A stretch of DNA of 64,000 nt, taken from the NCBI GenBank assembly GCA_021613535.1, contig CP075493.1, forward strand, positions 8,184,001-8,248,000. The letters run 5' to 3'. The position numbers and the translations under genes were made by a program. The DNA comes from Adineta vaga. Taxonomy: Eukaryota > Rotifera. Under the pieces are notes generated by a model that saw nothing but the letters and a program-made list of their open reading frames with translations, did not search any database and was not told the origin of the DNA. This document shows, in pieces, positions 23,712 through 35,149 of the stretch; the first letter of the stretch is position 1; every line of letters begins with the position of its first letter.

Positions 23712-24175
23712 TGGAATCCTTTCAATATCGTTTCAATTGCTTTATATACGTTGAAAATGTTCTTTACTCTGATTAGTTGTATTATTATTATTGACATATT
23801 CATTGAAATCTATCTTCATTCAATAAAGAGAGAAAAAAAACAAAGAAATAAACTCTGGTTGCTTCCATGACATATCAAAACATTGCACATCTATGTGAAA
23901 GAAAGTATGCGGTTGTTAAGTAAGAACAAGAAATTTAAATCGATCGTGTTGTTTTACAATCAACATGATTCAAAAACAAAAAAGGAAAATATTTGGTGAA
24001 CTTAAACGAGTATATCTAGTAATTGAAGGACCAGTGGATTGAAAACAAACTTATTGATAATATTTTTGAAACTTTTTCATAATAAAAAATAAAAGAATAA
24101 GTACTCTTATATAACTTTACATGGCTCAGGAATGCTAGAAAAATATGTGTAGTCAGTTTAACGGAAGATAACAAT
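23712..24175. other. Intergenic, no gene seen
   Basis: 464 bp between two minus-strand intronless genes. It should hold the promoter of the 168-aa gene and the 3' UTR of the 545-aa gene. A short ORF (24016-24252) overlaps the 3' end of the upstream gene in another frame and is not called. Confidence 0.5.
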
Positions 24176-25813
24176 CTATGCAAATCGTGTTGACTTCTGA
24201 ACAGTATCATTTGGAGAGAAAACATTAGATGAATTCGAATGTGTATTTGCATTAGACGAATAGTTATTCGATGGTGTATTACGAAGAATTGACTTGGGTG
24301 TTGAGTTAGTTGGTTGAAACGAAGTTGGTAGTAATGATGGCGATGAAGATGATAAATTTAAATGATTATTATCAGTTCTAGATGGAGCAAAAGATGCAGA
24401 AGGAAATGTTGTAAAAGAATTGGTAGATGCTATCGAAGCTGCCGAGGCATAAGGACTTGGTCCAGATGTAAATGATGATTGTAATGATTGATTATTGCCG
24501 TATCGATTTGTAGTATTACTACCAAACGGTGTGATGTTTGCTGGTCGATATGGGCCAACACTGGATGGATTAGAAGGCGTACTATTCGTAGGACGATAAG
24601 TGGTATTATGAACTGATCTGGACGGTGTGAAAGTTGTTGTCTGATATGGGGCAATACTTGGTGTTTGATACGATCTATTATTTGATGGATTGACAGGTGA
24701 AATATTGATGGAAGAATTACGTTCTACATTTGATGCATTGTTTGATGGTATAGTCGTTGGTGGATTAGGTCGAGACATTGGTGATAATGTTGATTGATTA
24801 TTCGTAGGAAGAGTTGCTGTTGACGCCATCTGTTGTGTTCTTGGAAGACTCAAACGTTGAAAAAGTTCAAGAAATCGTTGTCTTGTTGCATTTGGACCTA
24901 CTGATGAAGACATAGGTGGTCGTCTAGATACTAAAGGTGCACTATTAATCAATGGAGTTGCACCAGTCGTCGGAATACTGCTAATGCCAATGCCGTTTGC
25001 TGGAGAATTTGCTTGAATGATTGATAGAGTTCCATCGACTGGATTAATTATTTCAACAGGAAACGTAATTGTATCGAGTTCTGTATTTGCATTAGCTTGA
25101 CTACCTGGAAGATGTATTGGTTCTAAATGCACTGTCTGTCTTGGTAAACTTCGAAGCATTTCTGGTGATAGGTTAGAAAGTACTGCTGATCTTGCTGGAA
25201 TAGCCGTCTGATTAGCTACTGGCAGACAGATATTCGGGATAGGATTAGCAACGAATGTAGTTTGCTGTGGTGGTTGAGGTGGATGATCATGACCATGGTC
25301 ATAGTCGTAACATGGAGAACGACGTCGACGAGAACGACGGCAACGCACACGTTCAAGTTCGAGTACTCGTGTTGGTGGTCCACGTAAACCGAGTGTAGGA
25401 CGGCAATCAAGTGGAACTGTTATTACATGACGTCGTCCAAACGATGAATGACGATGAGATCGACGTTCGACTACAATATCTGGTGTTAATGGTCTTCGTC
25501 TATGTCGTCGAATTCTTATGGGACGATTGTATGGTGCAGCATGTGAATGTCTCATTGGAGGTCGAATAATTGGAGACGTGGCAGGTAAACGAGGAAAAGG
25601 TGTTCTCATTGGCTGTTCACCCATCGGCGGAGCTCTAGTTGGTGATATACCAGGCGTTCGATGTGCAGATAATTGTGGTATAGATGTTCTTCTTGGAGGA
25701 CCTAGAGAACCTGGTACAGGCGGATTACGTGGCGGACCTCCAAGAAATGGTTCATAATCACCAGGCATTGATGAATCACCACCGGTGATTGGATTAGCTG
25801 CTGCTGATAGCAT
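24176..25813 (-). CDS. Orphan intrinsically disordered protein, 545 aa, intronless
   Basis: Single ORF from ATG 25813 to stop at 24176. Residues 1-90 are Pro/Gly-rich (PPRNPPVPGSLGPPRR). Residues ~95-185 contain basic clusters (RIRRHRRRPLTPD, RCRRSRRRRSPC) and a HGHDHPP patch. Residues ~200-320 are more hydrophobic (VHLEPIHLPGSQ, ITFPVEIINPVDGTLSI) and include a possible helix (RQRFLELFQRLSLPRTQQM). The C-terminal ~200 residues are Ser/Thr/Asn/Pro-rich with loose repeats of the type YRPTNSTPSNPSS / YRPANITPFGSN. No catalytic motif, signal peptide or membrane segment. Function unknown. Arg/Ser-rich segments would suit RNA or nuclear association, but that is inference. Long uninterrupted reading frame and codon choice support a real gene. 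Confidence 0.72.
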   Translation of the reverse strand: MLSAAANPITGGDSSMPGDYEPFLGGPPRNPPVPGSLGPPRRTSIPQLSAHRTPGISPTRAPPMGEQPMRTPFPRLPATSPIIRPPMRHSHAAPYNRPIRIRRHRRRPLTPDIVVERRSHRHSSFGRRHVITVPLDCRPTLGLRGPPTRVLELERVRCRRSRRRRSPCYDYDHGHDHPPQPPQQTTFVANPIPNICLPVANQTAIPARSAVLSNLSPEMLRSLPRQTVHLEPIHLPGSQANANTELDTITFPVEIINPVDGTLSIIQANSPANGIGISSIPTTGATPLINSAPLVSRRPPMSSSVGPNATRQRFLELFQRLSLPRTQQMASTATLPTNNQSTLSPMSRPNPPTTIPSNNASNVERNSSINISPVNPSNNRSYQTPSIAPYQTTTFTPSRSVHNTTYRPTNSTPSNPSSVGPYRPANITPFGSNTTNRYGNNQSLQSSFTSGPSPYASAASIASTNSFTTFPSASFAPSRTDNNHLNLSSSSPSLLPTSFQPTNSTPKSILRNTPSNNYSSNANTHSNSSNVFSPNDTVQKSTRFA

Positions 25814-26936
25814 ATTCTCTTCGATCTACCGAATAATACTGAACATCATTTTTTCGTTTCAATATTTTTTCTTGTCTGTACTCATTGACGACACGCGTCA
25901 TTTCACCTACACGAGTAGATGCGTCAAGGTTCTAATTTTTTTTTCTTTTGTTTCTCCTAAACGAGAAAAAACCTTCAGTAGAGAAGGCAATGAAAAGTAT
26001 CTTCGTACTATAAACACATGATACTTGTCAAGAAATTCCTCTCACCAAAATAAGTATCTGGTAAACGAAATGAATGTATTAAATTATCTCATAATGTAAA
26101 AACATTGTGCGTAATTATTTACTGTCCAAAAATTTACATAGGAAAAATGTTAAATATGACATTTTTATATAATGAAAAAGAAAAAACATATGAATGATAC
26201 GGCGAATTTTAAAGAAAACCATCAAATCATTAAAATGCATGACAGACATATGGCATTGAAAATAATTCATCGATGATGTAAACCATGATGGATAAAATAG
26301 ATTAACATTAGACATGAACTCAGAGGTGGGTCAGAAAGAGCTGAACATCATCTAAAACAATATCAAGTCTAGCCTATTTTTCTGAAAAAGTGAGAAGAAC
26401 TATCTTGAATCATCCGATAGTATTATAGTGGTCTCTTTACCTTAGTTTCAAATATTTGTATTGTCATAATGGCCTCCTACAACAATGTTTTCATATTGTT
26501 TGAACTTTGATGTTTATATTGGATGAAATAAAAAATCTAAATTTTATGAATCGAGACGTGTCCGACAAAAGTTTCATCTTGAGAGTGTACATGTGATTGA
26601 AGATGATTAAAGTGGTGAAGGAGACTACACTCTCATCTTTAAAATACGTGCCACAAAAAGAATTGGGCGTCTACTGATGATCTTATATACAGTCTATGAC
26701 TTATAATAAGTCAAATGTTAAATATGAAAGAATCTTATCTCTAGATTTGATTCTATATTATATAAAAAATTACTTTTAGATTAGAAGTTCAGTATAAAAT
26801 AGCTGTGAAAACAAAGATCGATTCTTTATTTCTATTGTTACCGACTAATAGTCTACAAATCTATATTGAGACCAACTGAGATGGATGAATCAATCATTCT
26901 TGTATATTTTCTTCTTTCATTTAAATAGGTCACAGA
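25814..26936. other. Intergenic, no gene seen
   Basis: 1.1 kb between a minus-strand gene and a plus-strand pseudogene. Short ORFs at 25785-26021 and 26115-26315 have random composition. Confidence 0.5.
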
Positions 26937-28524
26937 ATGGAAGAATACGATTTGTCATTAATTGAATTGAATGAAACTCAAAATCATGATGATTTTCGTG
27001 TTGTTTGGTTTTCGTTAAATGAGACACCAAAATTTCTAACAAAATTTGCTGATTCGTTAAAGAAATTTAGTTCCATCGAAGATTGTATGAGTTATATGCA
27101 ATTTGATAAACATGATCGTTCGAAATTAGTCGGTCCATTTGATAATATCGATGAACTAATCAATCGAGTACGAAAAGATATCTTATTTCTTATTTAATTA
27201 AACGTCAAGAAACTTTAGATATGAATGAATTAAAACGAATTATATTAGATCAATGTCAATTCGAATATAAAAATCAACCAATTGAATTAGAGAAAATCGA
27301 TTGTTTTGATAATAATATTTTAAACTGGTATATACAAGATTCATTTGTTTATCGACTTTTAAACAAAGCATTTCGCACAAGACACATCATTTTTATTGAT
27401 AAAATTTATTGTAGTTTTATAAATTTATATAATCGATTTGATGAATTAGCAAAAACACAGAAAGAAATCTATCCATTGACCGTTTATCGTGGACAAATTC
27501 TTGGTTTAAAAGAGCTAGAACGGTTCAAATCAAATGTTGAATGACTTATTTCAACAAATACATTTATGTCAACGTCACGTCGTAAAGACATAGCTCTTTC
27601 ATTTATTCATGATACTTCACAAAGTGCTTTATTTAAAATTTGCATTCCATATCCAATTAATGCGAGATTTTGAGCTTCAGTTCCATGTCAGGGGAAGAGG
27701 AAATTTTATTTTTTGTCGGAAATATTTTTTTCAATTGATTCAATTCAAGAAGGAAATTCACCGAGATGGATTATTGAACTTACATAAAGAAATGAAATAT
27801 ATGAACATTTTGAAAATTTGATGCAGGATTTTCAAAAGCATATTCCGGATTTTCGTTTGATACTGAAATATTATGATGTATTAACTAAAGAACACTTTCC
27901 TTCGAAGAATTCATGTCTCAATATAGTATACATTTACGTTGCTTTTTCATTCAGTAATTTAGGATGTTATGAAAAGGCGATTGAAATTTACAATTATATT
28001 GGCAATATTTGGGATAATATAGATAACATTGAGCATGCTGTATCATGTTATCGTTGCGCACTACATATCGCAGATATGAATAAAATTTCTAGACTAGATT
28101 TGAAACAGAAAATTAATGATTTAATTGATCAAAATTCTACTAATGTAAGAAATATTAATGAAATAGATAATTATTATAAATCAATTCTAAATACCAATAA
28201 TCAAAATGAACTGAAAGAATTTCAAGAACAATTAAACAATGGAGACAATCTGACACCCAATGAACATATCGATATACTATATGATATTGGTATACTTTTA
28301 ATGAGAAAAGGAGATTTTCTGTAAGCTTATGAAATCTTTTTGAAGACTAGACAAATGCTTGTCAAAGCACAATTCGATCGATTGATTTATCATATCAAAT
28401 TGGTTTATGTTTGATGAAAAAAGGTGATTTTCCTCAAGCTTTAACTAGTCTTTTAAAAGCTAAAGAAATTATTATTAATCATCCTCAATTACTTGCAACA
28501 CTTTATGATAATATTTCTTTTTAA
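26937..28524 (+). pseudogene. Broken ADP-ribosyltransferase (ART) with TPR repeats
   Basis: Several reading frames in series make one decayed gene. Residues from 26937 match the N-terminal region of NAD-arginine ART/TPR proteins common in bdelloids. A one-base frameshift lies near 27190. The next frame carries the ART core: FVYRLLNKAFRT, then LTVYRGQILG (the Arg of the R-S-E triad), then STNTFMSTSRRKDIA (the Ser motif). In-frame stops lie at 27542 (TGA), 27671 (TGA), 27785 (TAA) and 28322 (TAA). The E-x-E region is degraded (FLSEIFFSIDS). TPR-like helices follow (SNLGCYEKAIEIYNYIG; after another frameshift near 28360, IGLCLMKKGDFPQALTSLLK). Few changes per unit length suggest a fairly recent loss. 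Programmed read-through or frame-shifting is very unlikely given four stops and two shifts. Confidence 0.82.
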
Positions 28525-28934
28525 ACCAACCTTTAAAAGCGTTCAGTATGTGGAGGAAATCGAATGATGTGACAACCATTTTTTCGTATGATTAGTTGTC
28601 ATCTATATTTCGAAATTCATTCTTGTGAATAATCAATGTTTTTTTCGTTTTTCTTCATATAAAAATTCTCTTTTAGCAAACAAGAAATTGTTTTTTCTAC
28701 TGAGTTATGTGCAATAAGTTGACGGTGACAGTGTCTCGTCTTCACCCATACCCTCAAGATGAGAAATATTGTCAGTAAAAAAGTCATTTATTAAATGTCA
28801 TATTAAAAATAAAACAACTCTTGTCATTTAAAAAAACAAGTTCACTGGGCCGGACCTATCCAATATTCAAATAACACAGAGATAGACGTACAGGTAGTTT
28901 TATATATGAATAAAACAACTCTTCTATCTCATGA
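28525..28934. other. Intergenic, no gene seen
   Basis: 410 bp between the pseudogene and the 3' end of the LRR gene, AT-rich, no ORF of note. Confidence 0.5.
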
Positions 28935-31022
28935 TTACACTTGTTCAAATAATCCTGTATCAAGATTACGTGCCATTAATGCATCTGGTAATGCATTAGG
29001 AATTTTATGATCAATATATAAACGTCGAATGGTATTATCTTGAAGATAACGTACTGCTGCTGGAGATATTCTTATACAACCAGAAATATAGATTTCTTCA
29101 AGAAATGGTTGAGTATGAGCCATGGCTAAGATTGATTTATCAGTTAATTGAAAACAACCAGAAAGAACAAGTGATATGAATCGACATACACCAAGAAGAT
29201 CACAGATAGATTGATCAGTTATCTAAACGAAAATATTTCGTTGATTTTCATCGAAAGTAAGACTTCATTAAAAAAGACTCTTTACTTGTTTGCATCCTTT
29301 GATATTTAAATGAGATAAATTTTTACAATGTCTCAATGAAGATATTAATGCATCATTAACTGATGGAATACCAGAGAGTTCAAGTAATCTTATATTTAGA
29401 CAATTTTCTACTAAACACCAAAGAATTTGTTCATTAATCTAAATAAACATATTTGTAAAACATTTCATTTAAAAAAAGTAATTCAATCAATTTACATTTC
29501 GAAATGAACTTAATGATATTGTATGTAGTTTCAAAGCACGTGTTGATGAACTGAATAAATTATACAATGAATCGAGTGTCGATGTAAAACTAAGTAAATT
29601 TAATGATAATTGTTCTAATGATGTACAATGACTAACAATATGATCGACACTACGATCTGTCAATGATCCTACAGTAATATAACCATTCATTTCTAAAGTT
29701 TTCAATCGACCACCAATAACAGAAAGAACCTGAAATTTACTTCATTAAATCTTTTGTTTCGAAGACACAAAATGTAGTTTTACATACTTTTTCTAATGCA
29801 TCATCAGAAATCGTTGCTAAACCGTTCAATCGAAGATGTTCCAAATGTTGCAATCTTGTAAGAGCTCGAACGAGAATATTAGTACTGTAAACTTGTGTAC
29901 CCGATAAACATAAATCAACCAGAGACAAGGGTAAACAACAGATGTAATCAGCAACAGGTTCTTGTAGAAAACATGTAGTGTAAGACAAATTGATTTGTAT
30001 CATACGTGTTGATCGAACAAATAACTAAGATGAAATAAATTTCGAATACTTTTTCACTCAAAATAATCTTACAGTAAATAAACCATCAGCATCTAAATTA
30101 AGTATACCAAATAAGTTCAAACTAGAAGAAACGAAATACCTTTTAGAAATCGTATTTTTAATACTAAAAAGAGTTTACCTTCGAATATTAGGACAATAAT
30201 CAACGAGATTGAGAAAAACTTCAGCATCCAAAACTTTTAAACCTTCGATGTCTAACACTTCCTAATGAGAAAACGAAACACCGTATTCAATTATGAATAT
30301 CAATAAAATTATGAATGAATAACGGACGAGTTTATCTGCTAGATTTTGTGCAACATGAATAACAGATTGACCAGTTAATCCATGACAATTAACAAGGCGA
30401 ATAGAGCGTAAATTAAGATTATTTGACACAACCACAAATATTCCATGATCTTGAATTTTGTCATTCCAACGAAAATCAATTTCTTTAAGAAATGCTGAAT
30501 GTATACCATCAAGACCTGCATTCGTTAGATTAGTCAATTTTCTTAATGCAACATATTCAAGTGATAATTGTCCTTTTGTTATAGCACGTATTCCTGAATC
30601 TAAATCGAAAGGTTTACTAATAAATACTTGAATAGTTTTCAATTACCTTGTACTTGATTGCATTGATGAATAATGAGTGATTTTAATCGACTAAAATGAC
30701 TGGCTTTACCAATTTCAATTAACATATTATTCGTTAATTGATTACATTTATAAAATTCCAAAGAATACAATGGAATCGAAAGAAGATTTCTTGTTATATG
30801 TGGAATCGTCGGAGTGGAAAGACAATCATGTGAAGCAAGCCATCGAAGTATACGTTCACGTTGATCAGCTGTCAAACATTGACATGATTCGTAGGAGAAA
30901 TATGGAAGATTAATTGCAACTTGTTTAATAAGAAGTTCACGTAATTTCAATACCATATTGCTAGTGCATGTGCAAGAAATTTGATTAAGATTTATAAATA
31001 TAAGTATACCACTTGATGACAT
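28935..31022 (-). CDS. Leucine-rich repeat protein, AMN1/F-box-LRR type repeats, 563 aa
   Basis: Eight exons: 30647-31022, 30328-30599, 30179-30261, 30073-30121, 29788-30024, 29496-29729, 29286-29438, 28935-29222 (1692 nt). After an N-terminal helical part (LKLRELLIKQVAINLPYFSY; ERILRWLASHDCL) there are about 14 cysteine-containing LRRs of the kind found in AMN1 and FBXL proteins. Examples are LEYVALRKLTNLTNAGLDGI, LRSIRLVNCHGLTGQSV, LSHLNIKGCKQITDQSI and LVLSGCFQLTDKSILAMA. The protein ends LDTGLFEQV. No canonical F-box is visible, but the N-terminal region sits where one would be and resembles ZYG11/ZER1-type proteins, so a role as a ubiquitin-ligase substrate receptor is possible. The donor after exon 2 (GTCCGT) is weak, but the frame and LRR period continue across it. 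Confidence 0.88.
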
Positions 31023-31362
31023 GGCTTGTAGAATGAGTCATAAGTGATGATAGATAAAGTATCACATAATTGGTCTAAATACTACTCAATCATATTGTTC
31101 TGCATCTTACTTACTCACTCAAAGATATTGATGTGTAGTAGTATGAGAGTGATTACTGTTGATACTATATGATTTCATTCTTATATGACCAATTTACTCA
31201 ATTATTTGCAAACATCTAGAAAAAAATCAACATTTTTTAACAAATACGAACTATAATCTTGTGTAATTGAATCTAATGAATTCAATTACAACTTGATCAG
31301 TCTTTTACGGTCTAAAATTCTTTAATTTTATCCAGTGAAACTTCATACAATACCATGAAAAC

Positions 31363-31445
31363 AATACGGTCCGTATACGGCTAATTACAGCATTAAAAGC
31401 GAACCGTATACTGTTTGTAATAGCGGGCGTAGTAATACGGTCCGT
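31363..31445 (+). repeat. 12-bp direct repeats AATACGGTCCGT with CCGTATAC palindromes between
   Basis: AATACGGTCCGT occurs at 31363-31374 and 31434-31445. CCGTATACGG (self-complementary) lies at 31371-31380 and CCGTATAC recurs near 31404. This is much more ordered than the surrounding AT-rich DNA. It could be an end of a mobile element or a protein-binding array; not identified. Confidence 0.55.
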
Positions 31446-31935
31446 TTTGAATCCATACATAGCCGAAAAGTAACTGTTTTGATCGACCTGGGTTGGCATC
31501 ATTCTATTTTACACATGCGAACAATAACCAAGAATTCACAGATGTATCTGTCGTATAAATTCTCTATAAGAAAAAATAATTAAAAGATAAAAGTTTTCAA
31601 TTTTTTTACATACATCGTTGAAATTGAGCTCTATCGTAATTACAAGGAAAGATCTTGATCGATTCAATCATTCGAAATTAGGTTTTAATCGGTTTTTCTA
31701 ATACAAATCGATTTTATCGATTAAAATGAATTTTTTCTGATGAAGACCATATGAGAATTATGCCATTTCAAACGTTATCTTTACATGAAAAGATATTCGA
31801 TCGAGGGCTCATGGTCTAGCTACCTAGAAGAAAGACAGTGTTTATCACGTGATATATGTGATTGTTTTCATATATGTTTTCCATCGAATGTATGCTAGTA
31901 TACGAAAGTATTCTCTTATCCAGGTCCGAAGGTGT

Positions 31936-31951
31936 TTTTCGATATCGAAAA
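31936..31951. repeat. Perfect 16-bp palindrome TTTTCGATATCGAAAA
   Basis: Self-complementary over all 16 bases. It lies 30 bp upstream of a TATA-like box at 31981. Confidence 0.7.
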
Positions 31952-33730
31952 GTAAGAGAAAAGAAAAGAATCAGTCAGGCTATATAAGGAGCGATGTTAC
32001 AGAAAACAGCTTATATTAAAATGTCCCGGGTCAAAATATAGGTACACCGGATTCGGTCGATCCTACGTAATTCCAACCGGAACATCTCGAAAATTTACCG
32101 GAATCCACTGGTTAGGATTAATTGATCTGTGTGTCAAATAAAGGTGGAATAGTAAGTATTTGTGATTTTAAAATTTTTCTGTTCTTCTTAACAGCAAATG
32201 TCTCTAGTAGTCGAGAGAGAATCAGAGTATTCAGGTTAGGAAAAATAATGAGAGAGAGAGAGCTTATTCAGCGAATTTCATTCGCTAATATAGGAAAGAA
32301 AGAAACAAAGAAAGATATTTGCCATATAAGAGAGTGAGTTTGACGTTAAACTCGTCATGCCTGTATACCCGAATGTCTATTTCGGAATAAGTTCGCGATG
32401 GTGATGAGTTAGTCCAGGCTGGTACCAGTAAAAGCACACGAAGCATTGGAGCGAACTTCTTCAATGGTTCGTTTGGATGCGACAAATGTGGAGGAGGTAG
32501 TTTATAATATGGAGAAAACAAATGGACTCCATGAAAAAAATCAATTAGAAAAAAGTTTAAGAGGGAAATATTAGCAGGCATTCGAGAGACAGAAGAAAAG
32601 ATGTTTTCGGTACGTGTGGTCACGCACGATCTCTTTATTCAACTGAACCAAAAGAATCGAAAGTACGTATATGTGAATAACATCAAAGAAAACGAAAAAA
32701 AATAGCGAGATAACAAAAGAGGAAACGAAAGAAAAAGATTGTACACTAGCGATCGTTGTGAAAGCATATGCTGGGTTCTGTACAATTACATAAAACATTT
32801 CCCATAAATCGAGCCAAATCTAAAATATTAATACATGAAAAATGTCAAGAGAAAAATCATAATATGTCAGTCTCAACCATTTTTCGTACAGCATCTTCTG
32901 TAGTACAAACATTGTCTAATAATCAAAAAAATCGATTTGATTTGTATAGATAAATTTTCAATCGATAAATATTCCAATGGTATACTAAATAGGTCATCAG
33001 GTCATCAACAGCAATAAGATTGTTCAGATAGTCATTGTTATCTTCGTCACTTGATGTTCATTTTGCGTTACGTTAACTATTTATCGACTATAAAGAATTC
33101 TGCGAGAAATGTATATGAGTAACAAGCAGACGAATAAATCGATAATAAAATTCTGTGCATTATATTTGTTGTCAGTACTCGATGATTCAAGTACGAAATC
33201 TATTTCCAAGGGAAAAATAACTGAAACTATCTGTACTTCGTTTTTGCATAAGATTAATTATGCCAATAATCGAACTGTTAGATGATCAGCGAAATTAAGG
33301 CATAGATCTGATTCCTATTTACATGAAACTATCTGATGACCATATGATTGTCCAGGGGACAACTATGATGATACAATCGAAGTTTTCTTCTGGAAAATCA
33401 CCTTTTCAGCTATGGTAAGGTAAAGAATTTCTTTCCTAAATATCGAAACGAAAATTAAAGCACCTATTACCACTTGTCTTTATTAAAAGCTGTTTTATTT
33501 TATTCTAATGATCAAAATCAATGATTTTATATTAACTACGATTATACGTAACAGATGTCATTACTAAACAGAGAATTCCTTCGGTTAATATGTGAGAATC
33601 ATTTTCACCAATCCGTGCATAGATATCAAATATCTTTGTGTATGAATGATTCATTATGCCAAAAACTTGTATATTACATTATATTATACTCGTTCGTTTC
33701 GTTCGTCAGATTTTCTCTTTCTCACTAAAG

Positions 33731-33738
33731 TATATATA
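33731..33738 (+). promoter_or_regulatory. TATA-like element of SRF
   Basis: TATATATA about 30 bp before the SRF start codon, so either the 5' UTR is extremely short or transcription uses another start. Consensus match only. Confidence 0.3.
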
Positions 33739-33766
33739 ACTACGTGTACTTGAATGAAAAACAGTG

Positions 33767-34692
33767 ATGTCATCGTCATCTTATTGTGAAGAAACGAACA
33801 GTCAAATTGATCAACAATCTTTTCAAATAATGCCATCAAATGATGACAATGAAGATTTTATTGATGATGACGACGAGGATGATGATGATGATGATAATGA
33901 ATCAATACATAATTCAATTAAACAAAAGAAAACGAAGAAAACGTTAGGTCGAGTTAAAATCAAAATGGCTTATATTGATGATAAAGTTCGACGTTATACC
34001 ACATTTTCGAAACGAAAAACAGGTATCATGAAAAAAGCATATGAATTAGCAACATTAACTGGTACGGAAGTCATGCTTCTTGTTGCTTCTGAAACAGGTA
34101 AAGCATTTGATGATTCGATTCATTTATAGAAAACACAATTTATTCAGGTCATGTTTATACATATGCAACTCCAAAATTACAACCAATGATTACGAGTGAA
34201 GCTGGTAAAGCATTGATTCAAACATGTTTAGAAAAAGATGCACCTATTGTTGAAAGCTATTCAACATTGAATGATACATGTGTTGAAGATAATCAACGAA
34301 AAAAACGAACAAATTCAGTTGTACAAAGTAAGATTTTTGCTTTATAAGGTCGTTTTCATTTTTTTTGTATTGAAATAGGTAACATATCGTCTGAAATCCG
34401 TCCTATTAAACGCACACGATCAAAATTATCTGAAGAAATCAAATCAGTCAATGGAACAACTTCATGTGCAACAACAACTTTTCTACCAGCATCAGCGACA
34501 GTTGCTCTCCCATTATCAAGTTTTAGTCATCTAGATTCTTCTCAACAATCGATTTCTACTTCAACTGATTTAACTTCTTCTTTGAAAACGACTGCAATGA
34601 ATGTTGTTTTAACCCCATCACCTAATACTTCTCAAAATTCATCTTCATCTAATGTCCCACTTGTCTTAACCTTTGGTAAATTTTCATCCTAA
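33767..34692 (+). CDS. SRF: Serum response factor, MADS-box transcription factor, 274 aa
   Basis: Exons 33767-34097, 34148-34327, 34379-34692 (825 nt). A Ser-rich and strongly acidic N-terminus (DDDDEDDDDDD) precedes the MADS/SAM core at ~65-150. The core reads GRVKIKMAYIDDKVRRYTTF, SKRKTGIMKKAYELATLTG, TEVMLLVASETG, HVYTYATPKLQPMI and GKALIQTCL, nearly the SRF consensus for DNA binding to CArG boxes and dimerisation. A basic patch (QRKKR, RPIKRTRSK) and a Ser/Thr-rich activation-type tail follow. It is shorter than vertebrate SRF (~508 aa). The start is the first ATG; the preceding in-frame GTG is ignored. SRF acts with myocardin-related and ternary-complex cofactors on actin-cytoskeletal and immediate-early genes in animals. 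Confidence 0.96.
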
Positions 34693-35149
34693 TAAGATAT
34701 ATTTATCTTCTCTTTTGTTTTCTAATTGTATATAAATACGATAAAATAACATATATGATAATGATAATAATTATTGGCGAGAATAAACTACAATTTGTTT
34801 CATTTTTTTAAATGGTATTCGATAAGTATGTAATTATTGATAAAAATTTGTTTCTTCGTTTTTCATATAAACTTATCCAATTTCTTTTCGCATCAAATGG
34901 GAAATCATATGGATATCTAGGAAAAGAATATTCTCAGATACTTTTAAAAAGAATCTTTTGAACGAATGAAGTAAAATCATGTGAATTATCTTTGCAAATG
35001 TTGAAATATAGCAACCGATCATCCATGTTACTTTTGGTCATTTTCATATGGACAAAAATCATCTTTTTCTTGTTTTAGATAGGATATTTAGTTCTTTATT
35101 TTTCAATCTTATTAAATCAAGAAAAAAATGATATTTCGGCAATTCTAAA
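34693..35149. other. Intergenic spacer SRF-RapGEF
   Basis: 457 bp between two plus-strand genes. It includes the SRF 3' UTR (AT-rich, AATAA-type signals near 34740-34790). No ORF. Confidence 0.5.

Larger units (their letters stand above)
31023..33766. other. Gene-poor region with possible mobile-element relics
   Basis: 2.7 kb without a convincing gene. GC content is locally higher than elsewhere in spacers at 31360-31500, 31975-32110 and 32340-32480. Noted separately are CGGTCCG repeats (31363-31445), a 16-bp palindrome (31936-31951) and a TATA-box/AATAAA pair (31981-32142). ORFs at 32285-32623 (minus) and 32768-32953 (plus) have partly protein-like composition but no start, splice or family evidence. 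Confidence 0.5.

Noticed and set aside
32285-32623. 112-residue minus-strand ORF
   Set aside because: No recognisable domain, overlapping open frames on both strands, no exon context; kept only as part of the possible relic region.
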